Shown: positions 8,350 through 16,061 of the stretch, piece by piece
Layout of the letters: each line of letters starts with the position of its first letter
Position numbering within the stretch: the stretch's first letter is position 1
From: Streptomyces sp. NBC_01429
Lineage (GTDB): Bacteria; Actinomycetota; Actinomycetes; Streptomycetales; Streptomycetaceae
Direction: 5' to 3'
Assembly: GCF_036231945.1 (NCBI RefSeq)
Contig: NZ_CP109599.1
Location: 6,413,501-6,477,500 of the forward strand
Length of the DNA stretch: 64,000 nucleotides
Made by a program: the position numbers and the translations under genes
The notes under the pieces: generated by a model
Database searches by the model: none
What the model was told of the DNA's origin: nothing
Seen by the model: only the letters and a program-made list of their open reading frames with translations

Positions 8350-9768
8350 ATGGCGATGAAGGCGTACGACGGGATGTACATAGCCGGGCAGTGGCGGCCG
8401 GCGGCGGGAGCGGACACGATCCCCGTCGTCAACCCCGCCGACGAACAGATCATCGCCACCGTCCCGGCCGGTACGGCGGAGGACATCGACGCCGCCGTCC
8501 GCGCGGCGCGGGCCGCCCTCCCCGGCTGGGCCGCCACCCCGCCCGCCGGGCGCGCCGGGTACATCCGGGCGCTGCGCGACGCCATGGCAGCCCGCAAGGA
8601 GGAGATCGCCGAGACCGTCACCGCGGAGCTGGGCGCGCCGATCGGCTTCTCGCGGCTCGTCCACGCGGGGGCGCCGATCCTGGTGGCGGGCTCGTACGCC
8701 GACCTGGCCGCCTCGTACCCCTTCGAGGAGAAGACGGGCAACTCCACCGTGCTGCTGGAGCCGGTGGGGGTGGTGGGCGCGATCACGCCGTGGAACTACC
8801 CGCTGCACCAGATCGTCGCGAAGGTCGCCCCGGCCCTGGCGGCCGGCTGCACGATCGTCGTCAAACCGGCCGAGGACACTCCGCTCACCGCGCGGCTCTT
8901 CGCCGAGCTGGTCCATGAGGCCGGGCTGCCCGCGGGCGTCTTCAACCTGGTCACCGGCCTCGGCCCGGTCGCCGGCCAGGCCCTCGCCGAACACGCGGGC
9001 GTCGATCTGGTCTCCTTCACCGGCTCCACCGCCGTCGGCAGGCGCATCGGCGCCACGGCGGGCGCGGCGGTCAAGCGGGTCGCCCTGGAGCTGGGCGGCA
9101 AGTCCGCCAACGTCATCCTGCCGAGCGCCGATCTCGCCCGGGCCGTCGCCGTCGGCGTCGCCAATGTCATGTCCAACTCGGGCCAGACCTGTAGCGCCTG
9201 GACCCGGATGCTGGTCCACACCGACCAGTACGACGAGGCCGTCGAGCTGGCCAGGACCGCCGCCCGGAAGTACGTCGCGGGCGATCCGTACGACGAGGCG
9301 AGCCGCCTCGGCCCGGTCGTGAGCGCCGGGCAGCGGGCGCGGGTGCGCGGCTATCTGGAACAGGGCATCGCGCAGGGCGCCAAGGTGGTCGCCGGCGGCC
9401 CCGAAGCCCCGCACGCCACCGGCTACTACGTGGCGCCGACCGTGTTCGCCGACGTCACGCCCGAGATGACCATCGCCCAGGAGGAGATCTTCGGGCCCGT
9501 CCTCTCGCTCCTGCGGTACGAGGACGAGGAGGACGCCCTGCGTATCGCCAACGGCACGGTCTACGGCCTCGCGGGCGCGGTCTGGGCGGGGGACGAGGCG
9601 CAGGCCGCGGCGTTCGCCCGCCGGATGGACACCGGACAGGTCGACATCAACGGGGGCCGCTTCAACCCGCTCGCGCCGTTCGGCGGATACAAGCAGTCGG
9701 GCGTGGGGCGTGAGCTGGGGGTGCACGGGCTCACCGAGTACCTTCAGACGAAGTCGCTCCAGTTCTGA
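8350..9768 (+). CDS. NAD(P)-dependent aldehyde dehydrogenase
   Basis: 472 residues, normal length. Family marks: GVVGAITPWNYPLHQI and VVKPAEDTPLT in the cofactor domain, general-base Glu in ELGGKSANVI, catalytic Cys in SNSGQTCSAW, and EEIFGPVLSLL near the end. It oxidises an aldehyde to the acid. The next gene is a zinc alcohol dehydrogenase in the same direction, so alcohol to aldehyde to acid oxidation is the likely joint role; the substrate is unknown. The start is set at the ATG with GAGGACAGGG before it. Confidence 0.9.
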   Translation: MAMKAYDGMYIAGQWRPAAGADTIPVVNPADEQIIATVPAGTAEDIDAAVRAARAALPGWAATPPAGRAGYIRALRDAMAARKEEIAETVTAELGAPIGFSRLVHAGAPILVAGSYADLAASYPFEEKTGNSTVLLEPVGVVGAITPWNYPLHQIVAKVAPALAAGCTIVVKPAEDTPLTARLFAELVHEAGLPAGVFNLVTGLGPVAGQALAEHAGVDLVSFTGSTAVGRRIGATAGAAVKRVALELGGKSANVILPSADLARAVAVGVANVMSNSGQTCSAWTRMLVHTDQYDEAVELARTAARKYVAGDPYDEASRLGPVVSAGQRARVRGYLEQGIAQGAKVVAGGPEAPHATGYYVAPTVFADVTPEMTIAQEEIFGPVLSLLRYEDEEDALRIANGTVYGLAGAVWAGDEAQAAAFARRMDTGQVDINGGRFNPLAPFGGYKQSGVGRELGVHGLTEYLQTKSLQF

Positions 9769-9820
9769 CGATGCGGGGAATATCCGACAGCTCCGCTCCT
9801 CCGACGCGATCCCTCACGTC

Positions 9821-9870
9821 TCCAGCCACCTCCAGCCACCTCCAGTCGTCTTCAGTCGTCTCCAGGGAAG
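9821..9870. repeat. 10-bp tandem repeat, five units
   Basis: Five decamers in exact register: TCCAGCCACC twice, TCCAGTCGTC, TTCAGTCGTC, then TCCAGGGAAG. They fill the short gap between the aldehyde and alcohol dehydrogenase genes, and the last unit merges into the ribosome binding region of the second gene. Confidence 0.85.
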
Positions 9871-9880
9871 AAGAGAACCC

Positions 9881-10960
9881 GTGGTCCGTGCCGCCGTCCT
9901 GCCCGCCGTCGGAGCCCCGCTGGAGATCACGGAGATCGAGCTGCCCGAGCCGGGCCCCGGCCAGGTGCGGGTCCGCCTCGCCGCGGCCGGGGTCTGCCAC
10001 TCCGACCTGTCGCTCTCCAACGGCACGATGCGCGTCCCGGTCCCCGCCGTCCTCGGCCACGAGGGCGCCGGTACGGTCGTCTCCGTCGGCGCGGGCGTGA
10101 CCCGGGTGGCGCCGGGCGACGGCGTCGTCCTCAACTGGGCCCCCTCCTGCGGGAGCTGTCCGCCCTGCGCCGCCGGCGAGGTCTGGCTCTGCGACAACGC
10201 CCTCGCCGGAACGGCCGGGGTGCACGCCCGTACGGCCGACGGCACGGAACTCCACCCGGGCCTCAACGTGGGGGCCTTCGCGCGGGAGACGGTCGTCGCG
10301 GCCAACTGTGTCCTGCCACTGCCCGAGGGCATCCCGCTCACGGACGCGGCGCTGCTCGGCTGCGCGGTCCTGACGGGTTACGGCGCGGTCCACCACGCGG
10401 CACGCGTCCGCGAGGGCGAGTCCGTGGCGGTGTTCGGCGTGGGCGGGGTCGGCCTGGCCGTGCTCCAGTCCGCCAGGATCGCCGGGGCCGGTACGGTCGT
10501 CGCCGTCGACGTCTCGCCGGAGAAGGAGGCGCTGGCCCGCGCGGCCGGAGCCACCGAGTACGTCGTCGCCTCCGACACCACCGCCAGGGACATCCGGAAG
10601 CTCACCGGCGGCCGGGGCGCCGATGTGGCCGTCGAGTGCGTCGGCCGCGCCGTCACCATCCGCGCCGCCTGGGACTCCACCCGGCGCGGCGGCCGTACGA
10701 CGGTCGTCGGCATCGGCGGCAAGGACCAGCTGGTCACCTTCAACGCGCTGGAGCTGTTCCACTGGGGCCGGACGCTCTCCGGCTGCGTCTACGGCAACAG
10801 CGACCCGGCGAAGGATCTGCCGGTGCTCGCCGGTCACATCGGAGCCGGCCGGTTCGACCTGGGCGCGCTGGTCACCGAACGGATCGGTCTCGACGGCATC
10901 CCCGCCGCCTTCGAGAACATGCTCGCGGGCCGGGGCGGCCGGGCGCTGGTGGTCTTCTAG
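9881..10960 (+). CDS. Zinc-dependent alcohol dehydrogenase (MDR family)
   Basis: 359 residues. Catalytic zinc ligands are in GVCHSDLS and LGHEGAG; a full structural zinc site is present (CGSCPPCAAGEVWLC). The Rossmann motif is VFGVGGVGLAVL. The overall pattern is of class III-like dehydrogenases related to S-(hydroxymethyl)mycothiol dehydrogenase, but without the mycothiol features I would need to claim that. The start is the GTG at 9881 (VVRAAVLP...), because upstream sequence is repeat DNA and does not look like protein. Paired with the aldehyde dehydrogenase upstream. Confidence 0.85.
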   Translation: MVRAAVLPAVGAPLEITEIELPEPGPGQVRVRLAAAGVCHSDLSLSNGTMRVPVPAVLGHEGAGTVVSVGAGVTRVAPGDGVVLNWAPSCGSCPPCAAGEVWLCDNALAGTAGVHARTADGTELHPGLNVGAFARETVVAANCVLPLPEGIPLTDAALLGCAVLTGYGAVHHAARVREGESVAVFGVGGVGLAVLQSARIAGAGTVVAVDVSPEKEALARAAGATEYVVASDTTARDIRKLTGGRGADVAVECVGRAVTIRAAWDSTRRGGRTTVVGIGGKDQLVTFNALELFHWGRTLSGCVYGNSDPAKDLPVLAGHIGAGRFDLGALVTERIGLDGIPAAFENMLAGRGGRALVVF

Positions 10961-11021
10961 CCACCGCCCTGGCCACCGCCGGGCGCCGCGCGTCCCTCCT
11001 CGTACCGTTCCACCGTTCCTG

Positions 11022-11672
11022 TCAGCGCTCTTCCCGCTCGTACTGTTCGTACCGGAGCGCGAGGCCGTCCAGCAGCGCCCGCAGCCCGGTCTCGAACGCG
11101 CCCTCGTCCACCTGCCGCTGCCGCTCGGCGAGCAGATGCGCCCGGCCGAGATGCGGATAGTCTGCCGGGTCGTACGCCGCCGCGTCGTCCACGAAGCCCC
11201 GGGCGAACGAGCCGAGCGCGGAGCCGGTGATGAAGTACCGCATCAGCGCCCCGATCGAGGTGGCCTGCGCGGGCGGCCACCCCGCCCGTACCATCGCGCC
11301 GAACACGGCGTCGGCCACCCGCAGCCCGGCCGGACGCCGGCCGGGACCCCGGGCGAGCACCGGCACGATGTGCGGATGGTCGGTGAGGGCCGCGCGGTAG
11401 GAGCGGGCCCAGTCGTGCAGCGCGGTGCGCCAGTCGCGGCCGTCGCCCTCCTCGAACATCGACAGATCGACCTGGGCGCTGACGGCGTCGGCGACGGCTT
11501 CGAGGATCTCGTCCTTGGTGCGGAAGTGGTTGTAGAGAGAGGGGCCGCTCACCCCCAGCTCGGCGGCCAGCCGCCGGGTGGAGACCGCCTCCAGCCCCTC
11601 CGCGTCCACGAGCGCGCCGGCCGCGGCGACGATGCGGTCTCTGCTGAGCAGGGGTTTGCGCGGTCGGGCCAT
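11022..11672 (-). CDS. TetR/AcrR-family transcriptional regulator
   Basis: 216 residues from the ATG at 11672 (MARPRKPLLSRDRIV). The HTH is typical: STRRLAAELGVSGPSLYNHFRTKDEIL. The C-terminal part has the all-helical TetR_C pattern with YFITGSALGSFARGF. It converges on the alcohol dehydrogenase gene. By proximity it may control the aldehyde/alcohol dehydrogenase pair, but its own promoter region faces the YiaA-type gene, so that is another possible target. Confidence 0.85.
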   Translation of the reverse strand: MARPRKPLLSRDRIVAAAGALVDAEGLEAVSTRRLAAELGVSGPSLYNHFRTKDEILEAVADAVSAQVDLSMFEEGDGRDWRTALHDWARSYRAALTDHPHIVPVLARGPGRRPAGLRVADAVFGAMVRAGWPPAQATSIGALMRYFITGSALGSFARGFVDDAAAYDPADYPHLGRAHLLAERQRQVDEGAFETGLRALLDGLALRYEQYEREER

Positions 11673-11773
11673 GGCGCACATCGTAGGTCCCGCCGACCCG
11701 AACGGGCAGGGCCCCGGGCGCCGTCCCGCCGCCCGGCCCCCCCGGGGCGCAGCACCGCAGCGGGCCGCCTCCC

Positions 11774-11797
11774 GTACTCAGTGCGCGAGGTGAGTAC
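11774..11797. promoter_or_regulatory. Perfect 7-bp inverted repeat between divergent TetR and YiaA-type genes
   Basis: GTACTCA (11774-11780) and TGAGTAC (11791-11797) with a 10-base spacer, 44 bases before the YiaA-type start and about 100 bases before the divergent TetR start. The position suits an autoregulatory operator. Confidence 0.45.
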
Positions 11798-11840
11798 GTG
11801 TACCGATGTGGCCCCCAGCCGGGCCGCCGATCCTGGACCC

Positions 11841-12128
11841 ATGACCGACACACCTGTTCAGCAGCAGAGCACCGCCGCCTTCTACGTACAGGCCGTGGCC
11901 TCCTTCGCCCTCGCCGTCGTCGCCGTGACCGTCGGCGTCCTCAAGCTCGAAGCCAGCGCCTGGGTGCGCGGTTTCCTCGGCATCGCCGTCCTCTATCTGA
12001 CGACCTCGGCCTTCACCCTGGCCAAGGTGATCAGGGACCGGCAGGAGGCCGGACAGATCGTCAGCCGGGTCGACCAGGCCAGACTGGAGAAGATGCTCGC
12101 CGACCACGACCCCTTCCAGAAGCTCTGA
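11841..12128 (+). CDS. YiaA/YiaB-type two-helix inner membrane protein
   Basis: 95 residues. Two hydrophobic helices (about 13-36 and 43-62: FYVQAVASFALAVVAVTVGVL and WVRGFLGIAVLYLTTSAFTLA) are followed by a charged cytoplasmic tail KVIRDRQEAGQIVSRVDQARLEK. This is the size and pattern of the YiaAB family. Function is unknown in the family. It begins 168 bases from the divergent TetR gene. Confidence 0.75.
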   Translation: MTDTPVQQQSTAAFYVQAVASFALAVVAVTVGVLKLEASAWVRGFLGIAVLYLTTSAFTLAKVIRDRQEAGQIVSRVDQARLEKMLADHDPFQKL

Positions 12129-12155
12129 GAAGCCCAGGGACGGCCTGCGTAGCTC

Positions 12156-12169
12156 TAAGCGCTTGCTCA
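12156..12169. promoter_or_regulatory. Operator-like palindrome, copy 1 (AAGCGCTTGCTCA)
   Basis: TAAGCGCTTGCTCA, 59 bases before the TetR start at 12228. The identical 13-mer AAGCGCTTGCTCA recurs at 13375-13387 in front of the MaoC gene. The core is the palindrome AAGCGCTT. It resembles the CAAG-NN-CTTG half-site layout I recall for KstR2-type TetR proteins. Confidence 0.6.
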
Positions 12170-12227
12170 CCCTCGGGGTAGGGTGTGCCTCCTGATCGAA
12201 TGGGCGGCCGAACGAGAGGGGCGAGCG

Positions 12228-12875
12228 ATGCGTACGGCGGAGCAGGCGGCGGACGGCGAGAACCCGCCGTGGGGCGAGGTGACCCCGGAGGCGGCCAGGA
12301 AGCTGCTGGTCGCCGCCGTCGAAGCGTTCGCCGAGCGCGGCTACCACGCCACCACCACCCGCGACATCGCCGGCCGCGCCGGGATGAGCCCGGCGGCGCT
12401 CTACATCCACTTCAAGACGAAGGAAGAGCTGCTCCACCGGATCAGCCGTATCGGCCACGACAGCGCGCTGGCGCTGCTGACGGCCGCGGCGGACGCCGAG
12501 GGCACGGCGTCGGAACGGCTCGCGGGCGCCGTGCGCTCCTTCGTCCGCTGGCACGCGGAGCGGCACACCACCGCGCGCGTCGTGCAGTACGAACTCGACG
12601 CGCTCGGCGCCGAGCACCGCGCGGAGATCGTGGAGCTGCGCCGCAGCAGCGGTGCGGCGGTCCGGCGCATCCTGCTCGACGGCGTACGGGACGGGGAGTT
12701 CGACGTCCCCGACGTGCCGGGCACCACGCTCGCCGTGCTGTCGCTCTGCATCGATGTGGCGCGCTGGTTCAACGCGACGGGGCCGCGGACCCCCGACGAG
12801 GTCGGCGCGCTCTACGCCGATCTCGTCCTGCGGATGGTCTCGGCGCGCGGACGGCGCGCCCCGGCTCAGAAGTAG
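12228..12875 (+). CDS. TetR-family transcriptional regulator
   Basis: 215 residues from the ATG at 12228, with GAGGGGCGAG just upstream. HTH: TTTRDIAGRAGMSPAALYIHFKTKEELLHRI. The helical ligand domain has FVRWHAERHTTARVVQYEL and ends VLRMVSARGRR, a pattern common in lipid/acyl-CoA-type TetR regulators. It is convergent with, and overlaps by ten bases, the MaoC hydratase gene; both have the same operator motif upstream. I infer that it represses itself and the MaoC gene. Confidence 0.85.
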   Translation: MRTAEQAADGENPPWGEVTPEAARKLLVAAVEAFAERGYHATTTRDIAGRAGMSPAALYIHFKTKEELLHRISRIGHDSALALLTAAADAEGTASERLAGAVRSFVRWHAERHTTARVVQYELDALGAEHRAEIVELRRSSGAAVRRILLDGVRDGEFDVPDVPGTTLAVLSLCIDVARWFNATGPRTPDEVGALYADLVLRMVSARGRRAPAQK

Positions 12876-13327
12876 TACCGGGACACGGACTCCGCCACGC
12901 AGGCCGGCTTCTCGCCGCCCTCGCGCTCCACCGTGACCAGGGCCGTGACCTGCACACCGCCGCCCGCCTCCACGGCGTCCTTCAGGACGGCCGAAGCGCG
13001 CAGCCGCGAGCCGACGGGCACGGGGGAGGGGAAACGGACTTTGTTCGTGCCGTAGTTGACGGCCATCCGCACGTTCTCCACCCGCAGGATCTCCGGTACG
13101 AGCACGGGCAGCAGCGACAGCGTCAGATAGCCGTGCGCGATCGTCGTGCCGAACGGCCCGGCCGCGGCCCGCTCCGGGTCCACATGGATCCACTGATGGT
13201 CCCCGGTGGCCTCGGCGAAGAGGTCGACGCGCTTCTGGTCGATCTCCAGCCAGCCGCTGTGCCCCAGTTGCTCGCCCGTCCCGGCCAGCAACTCCGCCGC
13301 GGAGGTGAAGATTCTCGGCTCGGCCAT
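12866..13327 (-). CDS. MaoC-family (R)-specific enoyl-CoA hydratase
   Basis: 153 residues, single hot-dog domain. The hydratase motif is intact: FAEATGDHQWIHVDPERAAAGPFGTTIAHGYLT, with Asp and His as catalytic residues. It would hydrate trans-2-enoyl-CoA to (R)-3-hydroxyacyl-CoA. The start ATG has GGAGCAGGAAG upstream. It ends inside the TetR gene on the other strand (10-base tail overlap), a compact arrangement that supports a shared function. Confidence 0.88.
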   Translation of the reverse strand: MAEPRIFTSAAELLAGTGEQLGHSGWLEIDQKRVDLFAEATGDHQWIHVDPERAAAGPFGTTIAHGYLTLSLLPVLVPEILRVENVRMAVNYGTNKVRFPSPVPVGSRLRASAVLKDAVEAGGGVQVTALVTVEREGGEKPACVAESVSRYYF

Positions 13328-13373
13328 TCTTCCTGCTCCCTGCTGTTCGGGGCTGCGCTCCTCGGTGGATGTC

Positions 13374-13387
13374 CAAGCGCTTGCTCA
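13374..13387. promoter_or_regulatory. Operator-like palindrome, copy 2
   Basis: CAAGCGCTTGCTCA with a perfect 10-bp palindrome CAAGCGCTTG, 48 bases upstream of the MaoC start. It shares 13 identical bases with the site upstream of the TetR gene. Confidence 0.6.
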
Positions 13388-13428
13388 GCATGTTGGGCGG
13401 GAGTGCTCCTGTCAACGACGACGGTGGC

Positions 13429-14016
13429 TCAGGGGCGCTTCGTGCGCCACAGCCACCCGGCGCCGACCAGCGTCAGGACGAGCACCAGGGCGACGGCCGT
13501 CCAGCGCCACGTCTCGATCGCGGAGCTGTTGTCGGGGACGACGACGAGCGCGTACCAGGTGACGTGAGCGGCCACGGGGACGAAGACGGTCAGCGTGAGG
13601 CCGGTCCACTTCCGGGCCGCCGTCCAGTGCCGGGAGCGGCACACCATCACGACGGCCGCGATTTTGGCGATGACGGCGAGCCAGGCCCAGAGGGCGATGC
13701 CTCCCGTGTAGGGCAGGACGGCGCTGATCAGCAGGAGCGCGATCGGCAGCCAGGCCGGGGAGCGGCGCCGGCCGGGCTTGCGGACGGGTGCGCCCGGGGT
13801 GTGGCCGAGTTCCTGGAGCGCCGTGCCGGCGATCGTGCGGGGGTCGCCCACTTCCTGGAGGATCTCGCGGACGGCGCCGGGGCGTTCGGCGAGCGCGACC
13901 TCGATGTGCTCGGCCAGGTCGGCGACGAGTTCCTGGCGGGCGCCTGGGGGCAGCGCCGCGCTCTCGCGTTCGACGGCCGCCAGGTAGTCCTGGACGAGGG
14001 TGTCCTTGGTCTTCAC
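13429..14016 (-). CDS. HAAS-domain membrane protein, PadR partner
   Basis: 195 residues from a GTG. The N-terminal 75 residues are soluble and helical (DYLAAVERESAALPPGARQELVADLAEHIEVAL and EILQEVGDPRTIA), matching the HAAS/DUF1700-type domain found beside PadR regulators. Four hydrophobic helices follow between about 85 and 190. The start codon overlaps the stop of the PadR gene by four bases (GTGA), so translation is coupled. PadR/HAAS pairs are thought to sense envelope conditions; the target here is unknown. Confidence 0.8.
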   Translation of the reverse strand: MKTKDTLVQDYLAAVERESAALPPGARQELVADLAEHIEVALAERPGAVREILQEVGDPRTIAGTALQELGHTPGAPVRKPGRRRSPAWLPIALLLISAVLPYTGGIALWAWLAVIAKIAAVVMVCRSRHWTAARKWTGLTLTVFVPVAAHVTWYALVVVPDNSSAIETWRWTAVALVLVLTLVGAGWLWRTKRP

Positions 14017-14405
14017 GGGTGTTCCTTCGCGGGATGGTGCCGATGCCCGGTGGCCGGTTTGAGGAGGCGGTCGACGGAGTCGCGGAATCCTGGCCAGATC
14101 CCGGCGAACTCGGCGAGCGCCGCGTGCCCGGCCTCGGTCAGTTCGTAGTACCTCCGTGGCGGACCGGAGGTGGACTCCTGCCAGGTGGTGACGACGAGTT
14201 CGTCGCGCCGCAACCGTGACAGCAGTGGGTAGACCGTGCCCTGGCTGGTCGCCAGGGCGCCGGTCTCCTGCAACTCGTTCAGCAGTTCGACCCCGTAGCG
14301 GGGACCGTCGCGCATGAGGGCCAGGACGCAGTACTCCAGAACCCCTTTGCGGAGCTGGCTCTCGACCTTCTCCGGCGCCTGGCGACTTGCCTTACCGCGT
14401 TCCAT
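14013..14405 (-). CDS. PadR-family transcriptional regulator
   Basis: 130 residues from the ATG at 14405. The winged helix is clear: LRKGVLEYCVLALMRDGPRYGVELLNEL, then GTVYPLLSRLRRDELV and the wing RRYYELTEAGHAAL. No ribosome binding site is evident; TACATT (minus strand, 14418-14413) sits seven bases before the ATG, so the message may be leaderless. An imperfect dyad TGCATAGCAATGTA overlaps this -10 and could be the PadR operator. Overlaps the HAAS gene by four bases. Confidence 0.85.
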   Translation of the reverse strand: MERGKASRQAPEKVESQLRKGVLEYCVLALMRDGPRYGVELLNELQETGALATSQGTVYPLLSRLRRDELVVTTWQESTSGPPRRYYELTEAGHAALAEFAGIWPGFRDSVDRLLKPATGHRHHPAKEHP

Positions 14406-14501
14406 GCATAGCAATGTACCAGCGGGTCGACCCGCGCCGGGAGCGATCCGTTCACCGGCGCTCGCCGGGAGGGGCGTCAGGCAGGGCCTAGGGTCGGAGG
14501 C

Positions 14502-15131
14502 GTGTCACAGATTCCGGAAAAGGTCCAGGAGCTCACCGTCGGCCAGCTGTCGGCGCGCAGTGGCGCCGCCGTGTCGGCCCTGCGCTTCTACGAGTCCAAG
14601 GGGCTCATCCGCAGCCGCAGGACCAGCGGCAACCAGCGCCGCTACACGCGTGACACGCTGCGCCGCGTCGCCTTCGTGCGCGCCGCCCAGCGGGTCGGTA
14701 TCCCTCTGTCGACCATCAGGGACGCGCTGGGCGAACTCCCCGAGGAGCGCACCCCCACCCACGACGACTGGGCGCGGCTCTCCCTGGCCTGGCGCGCGGA
14801 GCTGGACGAGCGCATCAAGCGGCTCGGCCGGCTGCGCGACCACCTGACGGACTGCATCGGCTGCGGCTGTCTCTCCCTGGAGACCTGCGTCCTGTCCAAC
14901 CCCGACGACGCCTTCGGCGACCGGATGACGGGCTCACGCCTGCTCGCGGAGCGCCGCGTCCCGAAGGAGCCCCGCCGGACGGACGAGCCGGGTACGTCGA
15001 AAAAGCCGGGTGCGTCGAAGAGTTCGCACGCGTCGGAGGAACCGGGTGCGTCGGGGGAGCCGCACGCGCCGGAGGGGCCGCACGCGCCGGAGGGGCCGCA
15101 CGCGTCGGCGGGCCCTGACGCGACCTCCTGA
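14502..15131 (+). CDS. soxR: Redox-sensitive transcriptional activator SoxR (MerR family, 2Fe-2S)
   Basis: 209 residues from a GTG. MerR HTH: LTVGQLSARSGAAVSALRFYESKGLI, then RTSGNQRRYTRDTLRRVAFV, a dimerisation coil, and the [2Fe-2S] motif CIGCGCLSLETC (C-x2-C-x-C-x5-C). In Streptomyces SoxR responds to redox-cycling metabolites rather than superoxide as such. The start has poor ribosome-site spacing, but TAGGGT lies seven bases before the GTG, so it may be leaderless. Residues after about 150 are an unusual low-complexity tail of six-residue repeats (EPGASG, EPHAPEG, GPHAPE types) built from 18-base DNA repeats; SoxR normally ends soon after the cluster. Confidence 0.93.
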   Translation: MSQIPEKVQELTVGQLSARSGAAVSALRFYESKGLIRSRRTSGNQRRYTRDTLRRVAFVRAAQRVGIPLSTIRDALGELPEERTPTHDDWARLSLAWRAELDERIKRLGRLRDHLTDCIGCGCLSLETCVLSNPDDAFGDRMTGSRLLAERRVPKEPRRTDEPGTSKKPGASKSSHASEEPGASGEPHAPEGPHAPEGPHASAGPDATS

Positions 15132-15168
15132 CGGCGGCCGTCCGGTCCGCTCGTTCGTCATGGACACC

Positions 15169-15203
15169 GCGGGGGCCGGGACGTGTCCTCAGCCCGCCCC
15201 CGC
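15169..15203. terminator. Hairpin between convergent genes
   Basis: GCGGGGGC (15169-15176) pairs with GCCCCCGC (15196-15203). It lies between the soxR stop and the end of the convergent zinc-ribbon gene, so it could end both transcripts. No U-run is visible. Confidence 0.5.
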
Positions 15204-15208
15204 AGGTC

Positions 15209-15820
15209 TCACGCCACCGACGCCAGATCCCTCAGCCGTACCCGCTTCGCCCGTGCCAGGGCCTCGTTCGTGAGTACCGGCAGCGGTACGACGATGCCGC
15301 ACCCCGTGCAGACGGGTCCCGACCACGGGGCGCCGGACAGATCGGGGCGCCAGACGATTCCGTGCCGCCCGCAGACCGGGCAGCCGGCCCCCGGGCCCGT
15401 CTCCAGTCCGGAGATCAGCCGGCGCAGCACCTCGCCGAGCGACGCGGAGGGATGGACCGCCGGATCGTCGCAGCGGGCGACGCCGTTCCCGCCCCAGGTG
15501 CGCCGGTGCCAGTCGTCGAAGCTCCCGGGCCTGCGCAGCCCGTCGTGCTTCTCGCGCCTGCGGCGTTCGGCGAACTCCAGCTCGTAGGCGAGCCACACGG
15601 CCCGCGCGTCCTCCAGCTCGTCCAGCGCGGCCGTCAGCCGCGCCGGGTCGGGCGCCCTGTCCTCGGGGTCGATGCTGTGCCTCGCGCACAGGTGATCCCA
15701 GGTCGCCCGGTGCCCGTAAGGGGCGAATCGTTCCAGGCACTTGCGCAGTGAATACCGTCGCAAGGCCAGATCGCACCGCGGATCGCGCACCTGTCTCGCA
15801 AGACTCCGGAACCCGGCCAT
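15209..15820 (-). CDS. Uncharacterised protein with C-terminal zinc ribbon
   Basis: 203 residues from the ATG at 15820, which has GGAGGTGG seven bases upstream. The first 130 residues are charged and helical (RDPRCDLALRRYSLRKCLERFAPYGH, and a Trp/Glu-rich ARAVWLAYELEFAERRRREK). Near the end, CPVCGRHGIVWRP and CTGCGIVVPLPV form a probable four-Cys zinc ribbon (C-x2-C...C-x2-C). I do not recognise a functional family. It is monocistronic and converges on soxR. Confidence 0.7.
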   Translation of the reverse strand: MAGFRSLARQVRDPRCDLALRRYSLRKCLERFAPYGHRATWDHLCARHSIDPEDRAPDPARLTAALDELEDARAVWLAYELEFAERRRREKHDGLRRPGSFDDWHRRTWGGNGVARCDDPAVHPSASLGEVLRRLISGLETGPGAGCPVCGRHGIVWRPDLSGAPWSGPVCTGCGIVVPLPVLTNEALARAKRVRLRDLASVA

Positions 15821-16061
15821 CGCGTGCCACCTCCGTCGCTTCTCGGCGTTGAGGAATGGACGTACGCCTGCCCCATTCGGCTCCATCAAAAAACAGATGG
15901 CACCCATGAACTCCGGCATTTCGGCTGTTATCGAGCGGTTTTCGAGGCGGATTCACAGGAAGTGGACGGGAGATGACGCGGGAAACGTGACCGATGTTCA
16001 CCTTACTGGCGAGTCATACCGGCGGTAACCTCCGGCGCACCCGCCTCCCCGAGGAGCCTCC

